Of a stretch of 10,704 nucleotides of DNA, positions 6,477-10,704 are shown piece by piece. Within the stretch, counting starts at the first letter, position 1. The number at the start of each line of letters is the position of its first letter. This DNA is from Syntrophomonadaceae bacterium (GTDB lineage Bacteria > Bacillota > Dethiobacteria > DTU022), in contig PWEB01000249.1 in assembly GCA_003553305.1 (NCBI GenBank), forward strand, positions 1 to 10,704, written 5' to 3'. The translations under genes and the position numbers were made by a program. The notes below the pieces were generated by a model. The model was not told where the DNA came from, searched no databases, and saw only the letters and a list, made by a program, of their open reading frames with translations.

Positions 6477-7718
6477 ATGCGAAATTACCGGGAAATACCG
6501 TTATGGAAAGATGTCACCCCGGAAGAATGGAATGACTGGCGCTGGCAGGTCCGCAACCGGATTACCACGCTGGAGCAACTAAAACAAATTATTGATCTTA
6601 ACGAAGAGGAGGCAAGCGGAGTCAATCAGTGTCTGCAGACTTTCCGCATGGCCATTACTCCCCATTACGCTTCCCTGATGGATCCGCAGGACAGAAGCTG
6701 TCCGATACGTAATCAGGCGGTTCCCAGCAGCCTGGAAGTACGCCATTCCGGCTCTGATATGACCGACCCTCTGCATGAGGACATCGATTCCCCGGTCCCC
6801 GGCCTGACTCATCGTTACCCTGACCGGGTCCTGCTGCTTGTAACCGACCAGTGTTCCATGTACTGCCGCCACTGCACCCGCCGGCGCATAGCAGGCGATA
6901 CAGATAAGCCAAGGTCCAATGAGCAAATTGAACAGGCCATCAAATACATTCGCAGCACCCCAAAGGTTAGAGACGTGCTTATTTCAGGCGGTGACGGCCT
7001 TTTAATTCCCGATGATCTGATCGAATACATCCTGCAGCAGCTCCATGCCATAGAGCATGTCGAAATTATCCGTTTTGGCAGCCGGGTCCCGGTAGTTATG
7101 CCTCAGCGCATCACCCCGGAACTTTGCAGGATGCTTTCTAAATACCACCCGATCTATTTAAACGCTCACTTCAATCATCCCCAAGAGATTAATGAAGTTT
7201 CAGCTGCTGCCTGTGCCCGCCTTGCTGATGCCGGGATTCCTCTGGGCAACCAGTCGGTGCTTTTAGCCGGGGTTAATGATTGCCCGGAGCTTCTTAAAAA
7301 ACTGAGCCACGAGCTTTTGAAAATAAGAGTCAAACCCTACTATCTTTACCAGTGTGACCTCTCTCAGGGGATTGAGCATTTCCGCACCTCGGTCAGCGCG
7401 GGAGTTGAAGTGATCGAAAATCTGCGCGGCCACACGACCGGCATGGGAGTGCCCGTATTTGTTGTTGACGCTCCTGGTGGAGGCGGCAAGATTCCGGTTA
7501 TGCCCCAGTACCTGATCAGCCAGTCACCGGACCGGGTGGTTCTGCGTAATTTTGAGGGTGGAACTTACGCCTATACCGAGCCGAAACGCATGATCGATCC
7601 GGGCAAACCCTGTCTGATCTGTGGCGGTTCTCATAACCAGTATGATGTTGGCGTTGCCTGCCTCTTAAATGGGGAAGCGATAGCCATGGAACCTTCGGAA
7701 AAGAAAGAGAAAAATTAA
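6477..7718 (+). CDS. kamA: L-lysine 2,3-aminomutase (radical SAM, PLP)
   Basis: From the chosen start the product has 413 residues, close to the 416 of Clostridium subterminale KamA, and it is similar along the whole length. CSMYCRHC supplies Cys126, Cys130 and Cys133 for the radical-SAM [4Fe-4S] cluster. Lys338 in GGGGK is the PLP lysine. Arg135 and the substrate-amine ligands Asp294 (YQCDLS) and Asp331 (VVDAPG) match those of the lysine enzyme, which argues against the glutamate mutase and EpmB branches. Of the four zinc cysteines of the clostridial enzyme, Cys269, Cys379 and Cys382 are visible, but the first of the C-terminal group is Lys377. The enzyme converts L-lysine to L-beta-lysine, for lysine fermentation or for acetyl-beta-lysine osmolyte synthesis. 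No other lysine-fermentation genes (kamDE, kdd, kce) lie in the window. A GNAT gene precedes it. Confidence 0.95.
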   Translation: MRNYREIPLWKDVTPEEWNDWRWQVRNRITTLEQLKQIIDLNEEEASGVNQCLQTFRMAITPHYASLMDPQDRSCPIRNQAVPSSLEVRHSGSDMTDPLHEDIDSPVPGLTHRYPDRVLLLVTDQCSMYCRHCTRRRIAGDTDKPRSNEQIEQAIKYIRSTPKVRDVLISGGDGLLIPDDLIEYILQQLHAIEHVEIIRFGSRVPVVMPQRITPELCRMLSKYHPIYLNAHFNHPQEINEVSAAACARLADAGIPLGNQSVLLAGVNDCPELLKKLSHELLKIRVKPYYLYQCDLSQGIEHFRTSVSAGVEVIENLRGHTTGMGVPVFVVDAPGGGGKIPVMPQYLISQSPDRVVLRNFEGGTYAYTEPKRMIDPGKPCLICGGSHNQYDVGVACLLNGEAIAMEPSEKKEKN

Positions 7719-7753
7719 ATCAGTGCGGGGAAAAGGCAAAGCAGTGCTCCAGT

Positions 7754-7782
7754 CAGCATTCATTGCAGCATTCATTGCAGCA
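7754..7782. repeat. 12-bp tandem duplication
   Basis: CAGCATTCATTG occurs twice in direct succession (7754-7765 and 7766-7777) and a third copy begins (CAGCA, 7778-7782). It lies in the 183-base gap between kamA and the M20 gene. Replication slippage is the simplest explanation. No gene is visible in this gap. Confidence 0.85.
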
Positions 7783-7839
7783 AACTTTGATTTATGCCTG
7801 TAGAATAGTGAGCAGTCCTATATAAAGAACTATTAAAAT

Positions 7840-7896
7840 GATCATGAAGGGCTTTCAGCGGGCAAATAATTTGCTTCCCGAAAGCCCTTTATGATC
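7840..7896. terminator. Large hairpin terminator between the converging kamA and M20 genes
   Basis: GATCAT-G-AAGGGCTTTC (7840-7856) pairs with GAAAGCCCTT-T-ATGATC (7880-7896), giving 16 Watson-Crick pairs and one G-T pair. Within the loop, GCAAA and TTTGC (either side of TAA) form a second small hairpin. Minus-strand transcripts leaving the M20 gene meet the stem and then a U-rich stretch (complement of about 7829-7839). On the plus strand the following T-content is weaker. It begins six bases past the M20 stop codon, so it most clearly serves that gene, but it could act in both directions. Confidence 0.8.
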
Positions 7897-7901
7897 CTTG
7901 A

Positions 7902-9101
7902 TTACTCTGCCAGTTTGAGAATCAGGGCCATGTTGCCCAGGATGCCTTCCTCTAACATATCTATCCCGATGTGTTCTTCCATGGTGTGGCAAAGTTCTAT
8001 TTGAGCGGGGGCAAAGCCGATTACTGAAATGCCGGCCTGATCGTAGAAACCGCTGTCTGTGGCAAAGGCCCACGTTTTAACGGTAATTTCTCTGCCATAT
8101 ATTTCTTCAAGGGCGGACTTACCTGTTGTGACCAGGGGATGATCTGGATCGATGGAGAAAGCAGGCAGCCCTTCGTAGGCATCTCTTGTTAAACCGGTAT
8201 AGCATGCAATGGAGTGCTTGATCCTTTCGAACCAGAAATCAATCCCTTCAAAATAGCAGCTTTGTGCAATTTTTTCTAATTTGTCGGTGACCATCTCCGG
8301 TGTTTCAGATGGGATGTTCCGGTAATCAATGGTTAGAATTAGTTCTGCCGGGATCACGTTTGTATTTTTTTCTGAGGTTCGAATCAGGGTAGGGGCCAGG
8401 CTGGACTTGCCAAAGATGTCGTCTTCCTCCAGCTTGTAATCCTTCAGTTTTTCAATAAAGCGGGCCAGGAAAAAGTGTGGATTTACTCCCCATTCCGGCC
8501 GGCTTGCATGGCAAGATTTACCCTTGATATGCAGATCAAATCTGAATCGTCCTCTGCAGCCGATAGCGATGTCGGTTGAAGTTGCCTCACCGACCACGGC
8601 GTAATCGGCCGTCAGGTCTTCCGTCAGGACCATGCTGCCGACCCCGCTGTCTTCTTCGTGAACAACCCCGGTAACGTAAACATCTCCAGCCGGTAATAAG
8701 CCTTCTTTTTTAAGATTGTGTGCTGCGTAAATTTGTGCGGCAAAAGCGCCTTTAGTATCACTTGCACCTCTGCCCCAGACTTTCCCCTCGGCGATTTGAC
8801 CGGAGTAAGGCGGGTATTTCCACTTAGTTTCATCACCCTCGTGGACTATATCGAGGTGAGAGTTGAAAATGATAGACTTTCCGCCACCGGTTCCTTTCAT
8901 TTTACCGATCACATTGCCGGCTCGATCAATCCAGGCTTCATCGTAATCGAGATCCTGCATGGTTTTGAGGGTGTATTCAGCGACTTCCCTTTCTTGACCG
9001 GACAAACTGGGTATCTTTATCAGTTCTGAAGTCAATTTTACGGTATCGTCCAAACTATTCCTGGCTAGATCTTTTAATCGTTTTGCTAAATCCACAGACA
9101 T
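7902..9101 (-). CDS. M20-family metallohydrolase, YgeY-like
   Basis: The 399-residue product has the complete M20 (DapE/ArgE/carboxypeptidase) layout. Metal ligands and catalytic residues are His82 and Asp84 (NSHLDIV), Asp115 (RGASDTKGA), the catalytic Glu149 and ligand Glu150 (VVHEED), Glu172 (VGEATS) and His372 (LCHTMEEH). His198 in GKSCHAS lies in the lid/dimer domain (about 185-300). Sequence around CRGRF, the SCH motif and the WAFATDSG segment resembles YgeY, the 'selenium metabolism' hydrolase group, more than DapE. It should cleave an amide or peptide bond in a small substrate using two zinc ions in the cytoplasm; the substrate is unknown. It lies 126 bases downstream of a cysteine-desulfidase-family gene on the same strand. 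GGAGG (9106-9110) is only four bases from the ATG. A GTG two codons later would sit ten bases away and is an alternative start. Confidence 0.88.
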   Translation of the reverse strand: MSVDLAKRLKDLARNSLDDTVKLTSELIKIPSLSGQEREVAEYTLKTMQDLDYDEAWIDRAGNVIGKMKGTGGGKSIIFNSHLDIVHEGDETKWKYPPYSGQIAEGKVWGRGASDTKGAFAAQIYAAHNLKKEGLLPAGDVYVTGVVHEEDSGVGSMVLTEDLTADYAVVGEATSTDIAIGCRGRFRFDLHIKGKSCHASRPEWGVNPHFFLARFIEKLKDYKLEEDDIFGKSSLAPTLIRTSEKNTNVIPAELILTIDYRNIPSETPEMVTDKLEKIAQSCYFEGIDFWFERIKHSIACYTGLTRDAYEGLPAFSIDPDHPLVTTGKSALEEIYGREITVKTWAFATDSGFYDQAGISVIGFAPAQIELCHTMEEHIGIDMLEEGILGNMALILKLAE

Positions 9102-9152
9102 CAGGCCTCCAGTTAATTGTGATTTTCAAATACTAAAGCTATTGATTGATCT

Positions 9153-9180
9153 TTGACAGATTATAATGTTCTGGTAAAAT
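9153..9180 (+). promoter_or_regulatory. Promoter-like sequence pointing against the surrounding genes
   Basis: TTGACA (9153-9158, perfect -35) is followed after 16 bases by TAAAAT (9175-9180), with TGG before it as an extended -10. It lies in the gap between two minus-strand genes but reads on the plus strand, into the 3' end of the desulfidase-family gene. AAAGGAG (9204-9210) and a TTG (9218) follow, opening a 49-codon frame to 9367. An antisense RNA is more likely than a protein, because that frame overlaps a conserved gene. Confidence 0.5.
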
Positions 9181-9227
9181 GCGTCTAATCAGTCACCACC
9201 TTTAAAGGAGATAAAAATTGCAGACAA

Positions 9228-10520
9228 TCAGTTTTTATGTTCCGGGGAAAGCACTGAAATTAAAGTACTATCAACATTTAGCATTCCTTCTTTGCACAAC
9301 CTGCCCAGATTTATTAAAGTTTGTTCTATGCTGCCTGCAACCATTCCGTTGCCTGCAGGCACTGTAACCGCCTCTTTAGCAAGAACGGCTCCCTGCCAGG
9401 CCATTGTTACGCTTGCGCTGAGTTTAAAAGCACAGCCTACTTTCCCACCATCGCAAATCATCCCGGCTGCAGTAGAAGCAACGTTGTTAACTGCCATGAT
9501 TATTTCTGCGGTTGTTCCCCCCAGGAGATAAACCAGGGCTCCTGCGCAGCCGGAACCTGCAGCAATACTGCAGCCGCAGATGGGGGTAAGTCTTCCGGTA
9601 TAGGCTTTAACGTATAGAGTAATCAGGAAACTTAAGGCCAGGGCAGATGCTGTTTGTTTTTCAGAAGCGGCCGTATTTTCCGCTGCCAGAGATACTGGAA
9701 TGGTTGCAACCAGGCCGTGATTTCCGCTGCCCGCCACAGTTAATACCGGAAGCTGCAAACCAGCCATGCGGGCATCAGAGGCAGCAGAGGTGTAGCAGTT
9801 AATCTGATTGGCCAGATCCTCACTCAAAAAACCTTTATCTGTTAATTCCTTCCATTTTTCCCCTATGCCCAGGCCCTTTTGCAGGTTTAACCCTGCTTTC
9901 GCTATTTGTAAATTTGTATCTGCCCCCTGGATGAGGAAATCAAGCGCAGAGGGCTCAATAGAAAGTGTGGTTTCGATTAGTTCATCTAGCTTGTATGAAA
10001 GCAGGAAGTCTAGATTGTCAGAGTGTTTTTCAGGGTCGGCGATCCGTTTATCGACGATTATCTGCTGATCCTTTTGTAAAAAGACGAGGTTGGTATGTCT
10101 GTCTGTGATAATTGCTTCTGCTCTACCTGCCGAGGTCTCGATATTTACTCCTACATAGAGGCTCGGCAGACTGCTGTCTATCACAAGAGATACCAGATCA
10201 TCTTCGATAAGCTTCATTGCGGAGCTAATGATATTTTCATTAAGGGAGGAGAGAATGTTCAGATCCATTTTGGGATTTTCGATTGCTGTTCCCAGGGCGG
10301 CAGCTACTTTTACCCCTTTATGAATGGTTCCGGGAATCCCGACCGCTCTGGCATTTTTAAAGATGTTTGAGCTTAATACTAAATCAAGTTTCCGGATTGC
10401 TCCGGGGACCTGCTTATAAGCGTGGGCTGCAGTCAGGGCTATGGCCAGCGGTTCGGTGCATCCGGTGGCTGGGATAGCTTCTTCTTTTAACAGGGCTAAA
10501 ACTTTCTCTTTTAGTGTCAC
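9228..10520 (-). CDS. cyuA: L-cysteine desulfidase / UPF0597 family FeS enzyme
   Basis: The 430-residue product matches the CyuA/YhaM family, related to the alpha subunit of FeS-dependent serine dehydratases. The N-terminal IPATGCTEP motif has Cys21, the conserved cysteine near the substrate. Further on, PICGCSIAAGSGCAG (313-327) and MICDGGKVGC (354-363) give Cys315/Cys317 and Cys356/Cys363. The seven-residue spacing of the last pair matches two cluster ligands of archaeal L-cysteine desulfidase. NHG (267-269) is also typical. The reaction in characterised members is L-cysteine plus water to pyruvate, ammonia and sulfide, with an oxygen-sensitive [4Fe-4S] cluster in the cytoplasm. Start is GTG at 10520, supported by AGGAG (10528-10532) seven bases ahead; no in-frame ATG offers a better fit. 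A palindrome and candidate promoter lie upstream. Cysteine as substrate is inferred; related activity on serine or other amino acids is possible. Confidence 0.88.
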   Translation of the reverse strand: MTLKEKVLALLKEEAIPATGCTEPLAIALTAAHAYKQVPGAIRKLDLVLSSNIFKNARAVGIPGTIHKGVKVAAALGTAIENPKMDLNILSSLNENIISSAMKLIEDDLVSLVIDSSLPSLYVGVNIETSAGRAEAIITDRHTNLVFLQKDQQIIVDKRIADPEKHSDNLDFLLSYKLDELIETTLSIEPSALDFLIQGADTNLQIAKAGLNLQKGLGIGEKWKELTDKGFLSEDLANQINCYTSAASDARMAGLQLPVLTVAGSGNHGLVATIPVSLAAENTAASEKQTASALALSFLITLYVKAYTGRLTPICGCSIAAGSGCAGALVYLLGGTTAEIIMAVNNVASTAAGMICDGGKVGCAFKLSASVTMAWQGAVLAKEAVTVPAGNGMVAGSIEQTLINLGRLCKEGMLNVDSTLISVLSPEHKN

Positions 10521-10596
10521 CTCAGATCTCCTGTCTTTAAAATTTTTGCTGAGATGTTAATGGTTCAGGTAGATGATGACCTTTAGCCGTGAATAT

Positions 10597-10626
10597 ATTC
10601 TACAAAGAGCTTGGAAATTCCTGCAA
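10597..10626 (-). promoter_or_regulatory. Candidate promoter for the desulfidase-family gene
   Basis: On the minus strand TTGCAG (10621-10626) is separated by 18 bases from TAGAAT (10597-10602), a five-of-six -10 match. Transcription would start near 10590, giving a leader of about 70 bases. The -35 is weak (three of six), which would fit a gene that needs an activator or is tightly controlled. The remaining sequence to the right edge (10641-10704) is AT-rich with no gene visible. Confidence 0.35.
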
Positions 10627-10640
10627 GAGTTAACTCTTGC
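10623..10640. promoter_or_regulatory. Perfect 18-bp palindrome, candidate operator
   Basis: GCAAGAGTTAACTCTTGC is an uninterrupted perfect palindrome. It overlaps the -35 of the candidate promoter for the desulfidase-family gene by four bases. That position suits a dimeric regulator that blocks or recruits RNA polymerase. With no loop and no T-run it is not a terminator. The regulator is not in the window. Confidence 0.55.
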
Positions 10641-10704
10641 TATTGCTAATACTTGTTCGAAAATTAATATAGACTTATTTTTGACTCTATGGTATGTTAT
10701 AAAA

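Noticed and set aside
6579..7051. Minus-strand open frames within kamA
   Set aside because: They overlap the radical-SAM core of a highly conserved enzyme and show no start signals of their own.
7754..7782. Repeat considered as a CRISPR or regulatory repeat array
   Set aside because: There are only two and a half direct copies of 12 bases with no spacers; slippage explains it.
9218..9367. 49-codon TTG-start frame with a good ribosome site, considered as a small cysteine-rich protein
   Set aside because: Most of it overlaps the 3' coding region of the desulfidase-family gene on the other strand, and the AAAGGAG is part of a CCTTTAAAGG palindrome that could arise by chance. Kept only as a possible antisense signal.
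9292..10370. Plus-strand open frames of 79-98 codons across the desulfidase-family gene
   Set aside because: They are antisense to a complete conserved gene and resemble no protein I recognise.
10681..10704. TTGACT followed by TATAAA at the right edge, considered as a plus-strand promoter
   Set aside because: The spacing is only 11 bases, and any correctly spaced -10 would fall outside the window.

Overview
The window looks like chromosome of an anaerobic, amino-acid- or acyl-CoA-metabolising Firmicute (Clostridia-like; this is inference). Ribosome sites are strong AGGAGG types, base composition is near 50% GC, and the gene content is typical of fermenting or syntrophic clostridia: an FeS/flavin 2,4-dienoyl-CoA reductase-type enzyme, an ADP-forming acyl-CoA synthetase, lysine 2,3-aminomutase and an L-cysteine desulfidase-type FeS enzyme. 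I see no mobile element, CRISPR array, tRNA or rRNA. Coding density is high and no gap exceeds about 220 bases.

Layout. Positions 1-1311 (minus) hold the N-terminal two thirds of a FadH-like flavoenzyme that runs off the left edge. It is divergent from a plus-strand pair: a single-chain ADP-forming acyl-CoA synthetase (1446-3641) and, 24 bases later, a MoaD/ThiS-like ubiquitin-fold protein without the usual terminal Gly-Gly (3666-3992). An SRAP/YedK-type DNA-repair protein follows (4176-4838). It converges, with three bases between stop codons, on a CvpA-type membrane protein with an unusual nine-cysteine tail (4842-5711, minus). A divergent 216-base gap then leads to a small GNAT acetyltransferase (5928-6371) and lysine 2,3-aminomutase (6477-7718). 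A large hairpin terminator at 7840-7896 separates these from two minus-strand genes: a YgeY-like M20 metallohydrolase (7902-9101) and, upstream of it, a cysteine-desulfidase-family protein (9228-10520, GTG start). The latter has a perfect 18-bp palindrome over its candidate promoter.

How the genes may work together (inference). The left block can reduce unsaturated acyl-CoA and convert acyl-CoA to free acid with ATP formation. Lysine 2,3-aminomutase makes beta-lysine, either for lysine fermentation or, with an acetyltransferase, for the compatible solute N-epsilon-acetyl-beta-lysine. The right block suggests peptide or amino-acid-derivative hydrolysis and cysteine breakdown. Nothing here amounts to a clearly new multi-gene system. 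The points most worth a second look are the CvpA cysteine-rich fusion, the tail-extended MoaD-like protein beside the synthetase, the short GNAT next to kamA, and the palindrome upstream of the desulfidase gene.
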